A DNA stretch of 49,733 nucleotides from Sphaerimonospora thailandensis (lineage in GTDB: Bacteria; Actinomycetota; Actinomycetes; Streptosporangiales; Streptosporangiaceae). The position numbers and the translations under genes were made by a program. This document shows positions 1-8,358 of this stretch, piece after piece. Under the pieces are notes generated by a model. The model searched no databases. It worked only from the letters and a program-made list of their open reading frames with translations, and had not been told where the DNA came from. The stretch's first letter is position 1. Each line of letters opens with the position of its first letter. The stretch lies in NCBI RefSeq assembly GCF_016863115.1, contig NZ_BOOG01000053.1, positions 1-49,733 of the forward strand, in the 5' to 3' direction.

Positions 1-3000
1 GGCGGCGATTCGTTTGGCTTGGGCTTCGGCTGCGGCCTTGGCGGCGGCGGCCTTCTGTGCCGCTTCGCGGGCGGCCTTGGCTGCCGCGGCCTTGGCGGCT
101 TCGGCGGCGCGTTCGGCGCCGCGCAGGATGGCCTTGGCCCACTTGAGTTCCTCGAAGAAGGTGATCACGGCCTTGCCGGCCCGCCAGATCGCCTCGATGA
201 TCTTCTTGGCCTTGAAGATCTTGCCCCAGGGCAGGGAGCCGACCACGGCCATCACGCAGGCGCCCAAGTCGCCCTGGAGGCAGTTGACGATGTCGTTGAT
301 CCCCAGGACCTCCATGAGGATCTGTCCACCGGCCTCCAGGATGACGTCCAGGACGCTCTTGTTCTGCAGTTGCTGGGCCTTCGCGACGTCTTCGGCGCTG
401 GGTCCGGGCGCGGCCTCCTGACCCGGGGCGGTGTTGCCGCCGGTGGTCGGCCCGTTGTCGGGGGCCATGCCGGTGGCGTCGGTGAAGACCAGCGGATTGT
501 TGGCCGCGTAGACATAGGAGGAGGTCGCCGCGCCGCCGGTCGGCATCGGGTCGGTGCTGGTGAAGCGGCCGCTGCCGGGGTTGTAGTTGCGTGCCCGCAG
601 GTAGTAGTTGCCGCTGCCGGTGGTGTCGTCCTGGTAGGCGCCGGTGAACCTCAGCGGGTTGGCCGGAGCCGCCGCCGCTGTCTTGGCCGACCCGTCCGTC
701 CCTGCCGTACCACCCGCTGCCGCGGGGCTGGAACCGGCCGTTGGCGTGGGGCCGGGGTGATCGGCATCGGAGTCCGCCTGCCCAGCGGCCTGCCCGGCGC
801 CCTGTCCGGTGGTCTGCTGAGCGAGTGTGGTGCCCGTTCGGGGGTTGCCGAACGGGTCATAGTCGTAACCCGCCTCGACCCTCCCCGTCGGGGAGAGCAT
901 GTTGGCCACGCCGCCGAGCCAGTCGTGGGTGTAGGCGTACGCGCCGCCGCCCGTCAGCAACGCCAGCGGTTCGTCGTCGGGGCCGTAGGTGAAGCCGCGG
1001 GTTTCCACCACGCTGCCGGAGGCGTTGACGACGGAGTCGAGGGCGATCTGCGGCAGGTTGCCGTTGGTGTCCCAGCTCCAGTGCTGGGTGGCGGTCTGGC
1101 CGCCGGTGGTGGTGGCGGCCGACAGCCGCAACCCGGTCGCGTCGTAGGTGAACGTGGTGGTGTCGCCGCCGACGGTGGCCGTGGCAAGGCTGTTGTCGAG
1201 GTTGTAGGTGAAGCGATCGGCGCCGGCCCGGATCTGGTTGCCGTTGACGTCGTAGGCGAAGTCCTTGGCCGTGCTGGCGCCCGGCCGGGTCACGGTCTCA
1301 CGGGTGAGCTGATCGGCGACGTCGTAGGCGTAGGTGGTGGTGTCGTTGCCCTCGCTGCCGGTCCGCTTCTGCGACAGGCGGTTGCCGACCAGGTCGTAGG
1401 TGTAGTCGATCCGTCCGGCCATCTGCGAACCGGCCGCGCAACTGGTGGCCGAGTAGCAGGCGGAGGTGAGCCGGTCCACCGTGTCATAGGCGTAGGCCAC
1501 GGACTCGCTGCGGTCGCCGCGCGTGGTGACCGCCTTGATCGGGTTGCCGACCTGGTCCAGGGTCAGGTCGAACGCCGAGACCGGGTCGGCGTCACCCGCC
1601 GCGGCGGCGATGCGGGTCAGCCGTCCGGCCTGGTCGTAGACGCGTTTCTCGGTCAGGCCCCCGGTGGGCAGGGTGGTGCTGGTACGCCGGCCGGCCACGT
1701 CGTAGCCGAACCGCCATTCGGCGGCGTCGCCGGCGGCCCCGCCACTGACGCTCTGGCGGGTGAGGCGGCTGTCGGCGTCGTAGTCGGCGCTCACCGTGGT
1801 GCCGTCGGGGTAGCGGCGGGAGGTGATGTTGCCGCGCTCGTCGTAGCCGTAGGTGAACGTCTCATCTGGTCGGCCCGTGGTCTTGCGGGTGACCGAGTCG
1901 ATCTGGTCCTCGTCGTCGTAGGCGACCTCGCGCACACCGGTCGGGTCGCCGTAGGCGACGGTGCGGTCCTTGGCGTCGTACCCGAAGGTGTAGACGGGCC
2001 CCTCGGAGCCCAGGGCGGTGCGGGTGCGGCGGCCCAGGATGTCGTAGTCGCTGGTCACGGTGCGGCGGGCCCGCTCGGCCGGTGAGACCCACTCCGGCCC
2101 GTTGATGGTGATCAGGGTCAGCGGATTGCTTTCCGCGTCGTAGGTGATCTCCACCCGGCGTCCCAGCGGGTCGGCCTTGGTGGTCAGCCGGCCGGCGTCG
2201 TCATAGGCCATCCGGGTGTAGCGGCCGAGCGGATCGCGTACCGACTCCAGCAGGCCGTCGATGCTGTAGGTGTAGACCGTCGAACGCGCGGTGGGGTCGT
2301 TCGGGTTGTACGGAGTGTCGGGGGTGTGGACCGTCGCCGGCAGGTCGTCCTGCCGGTAGGTGTAGTGCGTGGTCCGGCCCTTGGCGTCGGTGACCGAGGT
2401 CAGCCGGTTGACCGCGTCATAGGTCGCGGTGGTGGCGTTGCCGAGCGGGTCGATCGACTTGACCTGGTTGCCGGCCTGGTCGTACTCGTACCGGGTGGTG
2501 AACTTCGCCGGGTCGGCGCCGTCAACGTTGCCACGCGGCTCGGTGACCGCGGTCAACAGCCCGTCGTCGTCGTACTTCCAGGTGGTGACCCCGCCGGCGG
2601 CGTTGGTCTCCTTGATGCGGTTGCCCGCGGCGTCGTAGGTGGTGCGGGTGGTGTTGCCGCCCGCGTCCGTGATCTCCGTCTGCCGTCCGGCCTTGTCGTA
2701 CGCCATCCGGGTCCGGCGGCCCAGCGTGTCGGTCGTGGCGGTGACCTGCCCGACGTTGTCCCGGCCGAAGTGCGACTGCTTACCCAACTCGTCGACGCTG
2801 GTGGTGGTCCGGTCCAGCGCGTCGACCTTGATGTCGCGGTCGATGAACCCGCCGCCGGGGTAGGGGCGGCGTATCCGGATCGGGTTGTCGTCGGCGTCGT
2901 AGAAGTAGGTGGTGGTGAAGTCGGCCGCGTTGGCACCGGGCTCGTTGCCACGCGGAGAGACGACCGTCTTCAGCAGGCCCTTGGCGTCATAGCCGTACCG

Positions 3001-5448
3001 GGTGGTGATCGGCGAGCGGGTGCGCAACTGCACGTCGACGGAGGCCCGACGTCCGGCGTCGGTATACGTGTAGAAGGTGCGGCCGCGCTCGTCGTCGACC
3101 GTCTTCAGCAGACCGTTGGCGAAGTAGAAGTAGTTGGTGGTCTGCCCGGTCGGCGTCTGCCGCCGCACGAGCCGTCCGGTCTCGTCGAACCCGCTGCGCC
3201 ACGCCCCGGCCTTACCGGGTTCCAGCGTGCTCAGCAGCCGGTCCTGGGCGTCGTAGCCGTACCGGGTGGTGTAGGCGGCCCGGTTGCCGCCGCTCACCGT
3301 GCCGCGCGGATCCACCGAGGCGATCTGACGGCCGGTGGTGTCGTAGGTGACCTCGCCGCGCCGCCCCGACGGGGAGATCACCGCCTTGAGCAGGCCCGCG
3401 TTCGCATCACCGGACGGCAGGTACTCATAACGGGTCACCTTGCCGCGCTGGTCAGTGGTCGAGGTGCGCAGGCCGCGCGAGTCGTACGCGTTGCTGATGG
3501 CGTGGCCCTCGGGGTCCACGCTGCGCACGAGCTCGTTGAACTCGTTGTAGGTGTCCTTCCACACCTGCCCGTTGGCGTCGACGTGCTCGGTGGGGTTGTT
3601 GCGCTCGTCGAAGGTGGTCTTCTCCGAAAAGCCCAGCGGCTGCGGCGCGGTCGCCGAGATCCGGTTGCCGTTGGCGTCGAAGGTCGCCTCGTGCTGGTGC
3701 TGGTTGCCGTTGACCACCAGGTCGCGGTTCAGGTCGCGGTCGTAGCGGTGGCTGTCGGAGTCGCCGGTGCCGCGCTGGGAGTACACCAGCGTGTTGCCCC
3801 GGTACCCGTCCCAGATCACCACGCCGTCGGGGTCGGTGGTGGTCGCCTCCTGCTTGGCGGCGTTCCATTCGAAGGTGGTCTTCTTGCCCAGCGCGTCGAG
3901 CTGGGCGGTCATCCGGCCGTCGGGGCCGTAGGTGTTGGTCACGATCGCCACGCGGTGCGGGTCGATCACCTGGGTCAGCAGCCCGTTGTCCTGGTAGACG
4001 TACTTCCAGGTGAACCCGCGGGCGTCGATCACCGACGTCAGCAGCCCGCCGGTGTAGAAGTACGACACGTGCCGTCCGTCGGGCAGCTTGATCTGCTGGA
4101 TCAGCCCGTCCTCGATCCGGACCTCGGCCCTGCGGCCGGAGGCGTCGGTGATGTTCACCCCGAGCCCCTCGTAGGCCAGGCTCACCCCGGCCCCGCGCGC
4201 GTTGCGGATCGAGGTCAACCGGCCCTGGCCGTCGAAGCCGTACCGCACCTGGCGGGGCGTCTTCAGCTCCCACCCGTTGTCGGTCTTACGGAGGGTGGAG
4301 CGCACGCCGGCCGGGCGCTTGTACTTGCCGCCCTCCAGCGGGGTGTACCGGGCCTGCGCGCCGTCCTCGGCACGCACCACCGCCACGCCGTCGGTGCCCT
4401 CGGTCACCCGCATGTCGTACGACCAGGCCCAGCCGGGGCCGAACGGGCTCGCGCCGCGGTTCATCGAGGAGTACGTGCGGGCGGTGACGAACTGCGGCCC
4501 GAACGAGGCCATCGCCAGGTCCTGCTCGGTACGCACGTACGCGCCGGTCCCGGTGTTCACGCCCAGTCCGCGCGAGGCCTGACCGGCCGCCGTCAGCGCC
4601 AGCGCGTTGCCGCACCCGCAGCCGGCCGCCTGCTCGTTCGGCACCGGCGGCGGGTCGATCGTCTGCCGCGCCTGCGACAGCTCGGACGGGGTCGACACCA
4701 CCTCGCGGCCGTCGCCGTACACCGCGGCGACGCTGACGAAGTACTCCTTGCCGACCTCAAGCGACCAGCCCTGCTCCGCCCCGAGCGACTGGCAGAAATC
4801 GCCCGCGCCGCCGCAGTAGGAGACCTCCAGGTCCTGCCGGGACACCAGCGTGGAAGCCTGCTCGGTCTGCGAATCGGTCTCGTACAGCCGCATCCGCGCG
4901 CCGGTCCAGGACGGGTCCGCCTGACCGGAGGAGAAGTACAGCACCAGCGAGGTGTCACCCAGCGCGAACCCCGGGCGCAGCGACAGGCCGGTGAAACCCT
5001 GCTCCTCCTGTGTCGCCCGCGTCTCCCGTGCCGCCTTCTCGGCAGCGGCAGGAGAGGGCGGGCCCGCGACCCGGCCGCCTCCGGCAGACGCGGAACCAGC
5101 CGACCCGGGGCCGGACGTCGCGTTGGAGTTCGCGCGAGACTCGGCGGTGGCCTCGGCCGCGCGCTTGGCCAGCGGCGACCACCGCTGCTTGTCCAGCTTG
5201 ACCGGCTTACCGTCCGCCGGTGCTCCAGGGGGCACCACCGGGGGCCGCTTGTCTGGTTTAACCGCTGTGTCCGGTCTTATGCCCGCCGGCAACGGGCGGA
5301 TCGCCGGGGCCGCACTCTGCTTCACCTGCGGTACAGGCGGTGGCTCGGCCTCCGCAGGCGGTCCCGACACCAAAAACGTGGCGACCAGCGTCAGTACGAC
5401 CAACGGAACCTGAATGCGGGCACGACGAACACGGCCAACAGCGTTCAT
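1..5448 (-). CDS. Secreted RHS/YD-repeat polymorphic toxin (3' end beyond window)
   Basis: At least 1,816 codons are open in one frame from ATG 5448 to the window edge, with GGGGGAG (5458-5464) as ribosome site. The N-terminus is a signal peptide (VVLTLVATFLVSG, cleavage near AEA, about residue 35). A Pro-rich linker follows, then a Fn3-like stretch around 155-265 and a Cys-rich junction (GCGCGNAL). About 1,350 residues of YD repeats (RYGYDAQDRLL, YDAAGNRI and similar) end in the RHS core-end motif LRARNYNPGSGRFTSTDP at about 1617-1634. Beyond it, a variable tail (LPWGKIFKAKKIIEAI, then an Ala/Lys/Glu helix) matches pre-toxin linkers of actinobacterial polymorphic toxins. The toxin domain and any immunity gene are off the left edge. 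RHS shells are known to encapsulate C-terminal toxins used in competition. The toxin activity cannot be told from this window. Confidence 0.93.
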   Translation of the reverse strand, partial: MNAVGRVRRARIQVPLVVLTLVATFLVSGPPAEAEPPPVPQVKQSAAPAIRPLPAGIRPDTAVKPDKRPPVVPPGAPADGKPVKLDKQRWSPLAKRAAEATAESRANSNATSGPGSAGSASAGGGRVAGPPSPAAAEKAARETRATQEEQGFTGLSLRPGFALGDTSLVLYFSSGQADPSWTGARMRLYETDSQTEQASTLVSRQDLEVSYCGGAGDFCQSLGAEQGWSLEVGKEYFVSVAAVYGDGREVVSTPSELSQARQTIDPPPVPNEQAAGCGCGNALALTAAGQASRGLGVNTGTGAYVRTEQDLAMASFGPQFVTARTYSSMNRGASPFGPGWAWSYDMRVTEGTDGVAVVRAEDGAQARYTPLEGGKYKRPAGVRSTLRKTDNGWELKTPRQVRYGFDGQGRLTSIRNARGAGVSLAYEGLGVNITDASGRRAEVRIEDGLIQQIKLPDGRHVSYFYTGGLLTSVIDARGFTWKYVYQDNGLLTQVIDPHRVAIVTNTYGPDGRMTAQLDALGKKTTFEWNAAKQEATTTDPDGVVIWDGYRGNTLVYSQRGTGDSDSHRYDRDLNRDLVVNGNQHQHEATFDANGNRISATAPQPLGFSEKTTFDERNNPTEHVDANGQVWKDTYNEFNELVRSVDPEGHAISNAYDSRGLRTSTTDQRGKVTRYEYLPSGDANAGLLKAVISPSGRRGEVTYDTTGRQIASVDPRGTVSGGNRAAYTTRYGYDAQDRLLSTLEPGKAGAWRSGFDETGRLVRRQTPTGQTTNYFYFANGLLKTVDDERGRTFYTYTDAGRRASVDVQLRTRSPITTRYGYDAKGLLKTVVSPRGNEPGANAADFTTTYFYDADDNPIRIRRPYPGGGFIDRDIKVDALDRTTTSVDELGKQSHFGRDNVGQVTATTDTLGRRTRMAYDKAGRQTEITDAGGNTTRTTYDAAGNRIKETNAAGGVTTWKYDDDGLLTAVTEPRGNVDGADPAKFTTRYEYDQAGNQVKSIDPLGNATTATYDAVNRLTSVTDAKGRTTHYTYRQDDLPATVHTPDTPYNPNDPTARSTVYTYSIDGLLESVRDPLGRYTRMAYDDAGRLTTKADPLGRRVEITYDAESNPLTLITINGPEWVSPAERARRTVTSDYDILGRRTRTALGSEGPVYTFGYDAKDRTVAYGDPTGVREVAYDDEDQIDSVTRKTTGRPDETFTYGYDERGNITSRRYPDGTTVSADYDADSRLTRQSVSGGAAGDAAEWRFGYDVAGRRTSTTLPTGGLTEKRVYDQAGRLTRIAAAAGDADPVSAFDLTLDQVGNPIKAVTTRGDRSESVAYAYDTVDRLTSACYSATSCAAGSQMAGRIDYTYDLVGNRLSQKRTGSEGNDTTTYAYDVADQLTRETVTRPGASTAKDFAYDVNGNQIRAGADRFTYNLDNSLATATVGGDTTTFTYDATGLRLSAATTTGGQTATQHWSWDTNGNLPQIALDSVVNASGSVVETRGFTYGPDDEPLALLTGGGAYAYTHDWLGGVANMLSPTGRVEAGYDYDPFGNPRTGTTLAQQTTGQGAGQAAGQADSDADHPGPTPTAGSSPAAAGGTAGTDGSAKTAAAAPANPLRFTGAYQDDTTGSGNYYLRARNYNPGSGRFTSTDPMPTGGAATSSYVYAANNPLVFTDATGMAPDNGPTTGGNTAPGQEAAPGPSAEDVAKAQQLQNKSVLDVILEAGGQILMEVLGINDIVNCLQGDLGACVMAVVGSLPWGKIFKAKKIIEAIWRAGKAVITFFEELKWAKAILRGAERAAEAAKAAAAKAAREAAQKAAAAKAAAEAQAKRIAA

Positions 5449-5951
5449 TGCACGAAACTCCCCCGTGGAGAACCGGCGGCAAAAACAGTCAGCTATCCGA
5501 GTACAAGCCCGAATGAAAGCAAGCGCCGTCGAAAACGGCAACTCTTATATTCGGTAACTCACCTTCCGCGATGAAGGCGTCACATCGCCTCCCCACAAGA
5601 GGAACAAGCACCCCCGGTGCCGCTCGCCAGCGCTTCTACCAGTGATAACGTGAGCTTCCTGGGTTATGCGGGCATGCGAGCAGCCGCCGACGTTCATTCC
5701 GAATCACATTCGGATTCCGGCTTCCCCAAGGCACAGGGCGGCCACAACCAGTGATCTCACACGGCGTCAACAGGCAAGAAATACGCCCGACCGAAAGACG
5801 CGACCATAATCCCGGGGTAGGGACAAAGAGGTATGCCTGCAGCAGGCCGACCGGCTCCTTGTCCCTTCGAAACCGAGGCCGGCCGGGCACCCGGACCGAC
5901 AACACGGTCAAGGTCCAGGCCGGGGGCGGATCGTTTCTGGCGCAGACCCCT
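5449..5951. other. Intergenic region upstream of the RHS gene
   Basis: No convincing gene is seen. The stretch is less GC-rich than its surroundings. It holds a small perfect stem GCCGT-CGAAA-ACGGC (5525-5539) in the presumed RHS leader and a 17-nt palindrome (5698-5714) listed separately. A 91-codon minus-strand frame (5636-5911) has no family resemblance and was not called. Confidence 0.5.
5698..5714. promoter_or_regulatory. Perfect palindrome, candidate operator for the RHS gene
   Basis: TCCGAAT-CAC-ATTCGGA is a 7+3+7 perfect inverted repeat about 250 nt upstream of the RHS start. It lies in an AT-richer patch. Its form suits binding by a dimeric regulator, but no matching copy was noticed elsewhere in the window. 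Confidence 0.35.
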
Positions 5952-6434
5952 TCACGCCAGAGGTCGCCGGTCGGCGGCCTGCTCGATCAACGCGCGGGTG
6001 CGCAGTGGCAACTGTTCGCGAAGGGAGATCACTGTGCTGGTGCGCACGACGTCGGGGACGGCGAGGAACTCTCCGGAGATGCGGTGCAGGTCGGCGGTGT
6101 CGCGAGCGACGACCTTCAGCAGCAGGTCGGCTTCGCCCGTGGTGGAGTGCATCTCGATGACTTCGGGAAAGGCCGCGAGGGCGGCGGTCGCACGGTGCCC
6201 GGTGGTCTGGCTCAGGGCGATGGAGACGAACGCGACGAGGCCGTAGCCGAGAGCGGCGGGGTCGACGCGGCGGGTGAATTCGCGTACGGCACCGGCCGCT
6301 TTGAGCCGCTGCAGCCGGGCGTGAAGAGTGTTGCGGGCGATGCCGAGCCGCTTGGCCAGGGCGAGGCTGGGGGCATCGGGGTCGTCGTCGACAGCGAGAA
6401 GGATTCGGGCATCGAGCGCATCCACACTGACCAT
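5952..6434 (-). CDS. Lrp/AsnC family transcriptional regulator
   Basis: This 160-aa protein fits the usual Lrp/AsnC length. Residues 1-60 form the winged helix (LDARILLAVDDDPDAPSLAL, then AKRLGIARNTLHARLQRL as recognition helix). Residues about 65-145 form the RAM/AsnC effector domain (GLVAFVSIAL, EVIEMHSTTGEADLLLKVVA). ATG 6434 is chosen because the family motif begins at once after it; the frame could extend to 6506, but that would run into the divergent gene's start. The gene is divergent from the decarboxylase, a layout typical of Lrp-type control of a neighbouring amino-acid enzyme. That control is inferred from position only. Confidence 0.88.
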   Translation of the reverse strand: MVSVDALDARILLAVDDDPDAPSLALAKRLGIARNTLHARLQRLKAAGAVREFTRRVDPAALGYGLVAFVSIALSQTTGHRATAALAAFPEVIEMHSTTGEADLLLKVVARDTADLHRISGEFLAVPDVVRTSTVISLREQLPLRTRALIEQAADRRPLA

Positions 6435-6492
6435 TATGGCAAGTCTTACCCCCGTATGAGTATCATTCTGCTCAGCGAAACAGTGCCTTCTT
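6435..6492. promoter_or_regulatory. Shared divergent promoter region of the lrp-like and decarboxylase genes
   Basis: Only 58 bp separate the two divergent starts. The plus strand has TATCAT (6461-6466), a plausible -10 for the decarboxylase. The minus strand has GGGGG about 14 nt upstream of ATG 6434, a weak ribosome site. A regulator bound here would affect both genes. Confidence 0.45.
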
Positions 6493-7992
6493 GTGCGGAT
6501 GCCCATACTTCAGCACGCTGTCGACATGACGCGTGCGACAGACCACCTCGTTCCAGAATCGCTCCGTACCTCGCCTTCGGCCCTCACCGACCGGGCGGGA
6601 GTCCTCGAAGACCTTTCCCACTACCTGACAGCGGCATGGGAGTCGTTCGACCGCCCGCGACCGTGTGAGCCGGCTATCGACGCGGACCTGGTCGGGCGCC
6701 TGCGAGCCGCGCTGCCGGAGCAGCCGGACGATACGCGGGCCGCGCTGGATGACGCCGTCAACATCCTGGAGGCCAGCGTGTCGCCATCTCGACCGCTGTA
6801 CCTCGCCTATGTCGGCTCCAGCGGACTGGAGGTCAGTGTGCTGGCTTCCGCGCTGTCCGCCGCCTATGACGCGAACCTGGCCACCGCCGCAGGAGCTGCC
6901 GACCTTCTCGACCAGCAGGCTGTGCGCTGGGTGGCCGACTTCGTCGGCTTCCCGCTGGGGGAGGGACACTTCACCAGCGGAGGCCAGACGTCCAACCTCA
7001 CCGCCCTGCTCGCGGCGCGGGAGCAGGCACTGCCGGGCGCGCGTGAGGAGGGAGTCGCCGGCTACCGGGCCACCGTCTACTGCTCGGACGAGGCGCACCA
7101 CTCCATCGCACGCGCTGTGGAGGCGGCGGGCCTGGGCCGCCGAGCACTGCGCCGGATACCGACCGACGAACGGCGCCGGATGCGGGTGGACGCGCTCCGA
7201 GACGCCCTTGAGCGCGACCGGGCGGAGGGCTTCACCCCTGTGGCGGTCGTCGCGACCGCCGGCACCACCCTGACCGGAGCGGTCGACCCCCTCGCCGCGA
7301 TCGCCGACGTGTGCGAGCGCGAGGGGGTGTGGCTGCACGTCGACGGCGCCTACGGCCTGCCGGCCGCCGCCACCTCGACGGCCGGGCACTGGTTCGCCGG
7401 ACTCGACCGCGCCGACTCCGTCACCGTCGACGCGCACAAGTGGTTCGGCATGCAGAAGAGTTGCAGCGTCATCCTGCTGCGTCATCGCGGCCCGCTGCGG
7501 GCGGCGTTCGGCCACGAAGAGCGCTACATGCTCCACGCGGAGGACATCGGCAAACCGGTTGACCATACCTTCGAATACTCCCGGCCCTTCCGCTCCCTGC
7601 GCCTGTGGCTGTCGATGCGGGTCCACGGCGCCGACCAGTTCCGCGCCTGGATCGAGGGCACGCTCGCCAACGCGGCGCTGCTCGCCGACGAGGTACGGGC
7701 ACACGCCTCCTTCGAGCTGTCGCATGAGCCGATGCTGTCGACCGTCTGCTTCCGGCACGTCCTGCCCGGGATGAGCGACAGCGAGCTCGATTCCCACAAC
7801 GTACGGCTCGCCAGGGCCATACAGGCCGACGGCCGCGTCTACCTGGCACCGGCCATCGTCGACGGCCGCACCTGCCTGCGTGCGTGCTTCGTGAACTTCC
7901 GCACCACGCCGGATGTCGTCAAGACCGTCCTGGACGTGGCAGATGAACTGGGGCGGACGTTTCCGCCCGAAGAGACCGCCACCACCCGCTGA
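6493..7992 (+). CDS. PLP-dependent amino-acid decarboxylase (group II, aromatic/glutamate type)
   Basis: This fold-type I PLP enzyme of about 490-499 aa should decarboxylate an aromatic or acidic L-amino acid to an amine. Visible motifs are GGQTSNLTALLAAR (cofactor phosphate region), WLHVDGAYG with the Asp that contacts the PLP pyridine nitrogen, and DAHKWFGMQKS with the Schiff-base Lys. The C-terminal lobe (RACFVNFRTT) is also typical. The substrate cannot be fixed from sequence alone. Three in-frame starts exist (GTG 6493, ATG 6499, ATG 6526), none with a good Shine-Dalgarno site, so the mRNA may have a very short leader. The longest is given. The divergent Lrp-like gene is the likely regulator. 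Confidence 0.88.
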   Translation: MRMPILQHAVDMTRATDHLVPESLRTSPSALTDRAGVLEDLSHYLTAAWESFDRPRPCEPAIDADLVGRLRAALPEQPDDTRAALDDAVNILEASVSPSRPLYLAYVGSSGLEVSVLASALSAAYDANLATAAGAADLLDQQAVRWVADFVGFPLGEGHFTSGGQTSNLTALLAAREQALPGAREEGVAGYRATVYCSDEAHHSIARAVEAAGLGRRALRRIPTDERRRMRVDALRDALERDRAEGFTPVAVVATAGTTLTGAVDPLAAIADVCEREGVWLHVDGAYGLPAAATSTAGHWFAGLDRADSVTVDAHKWFGMQKSCSVILLRHRGPLRAAFGHEERYMLHAEDIGKPVDHTFEYSRPFRSLRLWLSMRVHGADQFRAWIEGTLANAALLADEVRAHASFELSHEPMLSTVCFRHVLPGMSDSELDSHNVRLARAIQADGRVYLAPAIVDGRTCLRACFVNFRTTPDVVKTVLDVADELGRTFPPEETATTR

Positions 7993-8358
7993 ACATCAGA
8001 GAGGTGTCGGTCGGCCGGCTGGTCGGCAACGGATACCTCACGCAACGCCTGCGAGTGGTTGTAGCCGTACAGCGCGCGCCGGTAGTCACGCGGCGCTCCC
8101 GACGCGTGCAGGTAGTTGGCCGCGGCGAGCAGGGCATCGCGGGTGTCGTGGACGTCACCGCCCACGCGGTACGCCTTCCAAAAAGCCGACTGCGCCAGCA
8201 AGTCAGCGAGGAAACCCGAAGATGAACGAAGTACTTTGGGTGAGATGTCGCATGCAGACAGTAAGATATGCCATAATTCTTTCCGCCAGAGAGCGGGAGG
8301 AACAAGTTTGTCATATCCGTGCTTCCATCCTGAGCGTCAGGGGGATGTGCCCAAGCGG
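7993..8358. other. Intergenic region with gene remnant and promoter area
   Basis: The left half carries a minus-strand lytic transglycosylase remnant (see 8021-8201). The right half (8220-8345) is AT-richer than the genome norm, has -10-like TAAGAT and CATAAT hexamers around 8256-8275, and probably drives the AlbA_2 gene. Confidence 0.5.
8021..8201 (-). pseudogene. Remnant of a lytic transglycosylase gene
   Basis: About 60 minus-strand codons read FWKAYRVGGDVHDTRDAL, then AAANYLHASGAPRDYRRALY and GYNHSQAL. This resembles the C-terminal half of actinobacterial lytic transglycosylases (the pattern D..DA...AA.YL...GAP.D...A...YNH). The catalytic Glu half is missing on the upstream side. Downstream the frame runs into the antisense of the decarboxylase gene, so this is a truncated remnant. 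No start codon with a ribosome site is apparent. Confidence 0.55.

Noticed and set aside
19-5574. Long plus-strand open frames opposite the RHS gene
   Set aside because: They are shadows of YD-repeat coding in a high-GC sequence; their protein is Val/Gly/Arg-rich with no domain.
5636-5911. 91-codon minus-strand frame upstream of the RHS gene
   Set aside because: It spans the palindrome region, has no recognisable motif, and no supported start.
5937-5960. CTGGCG/CGCCAG stem at the end of the Lrp-like gene as terminator
   Set aside because: The stem is only 6 bp with a 12-nt loop, overlaps the stop codon and has no T-tract.
7839-8020. Extension of the transglycosylase fragment as a live gene
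   Set aside because: Beyond about 8020 the frame is antisense to the decarboxylase gene and loses family resemblance.
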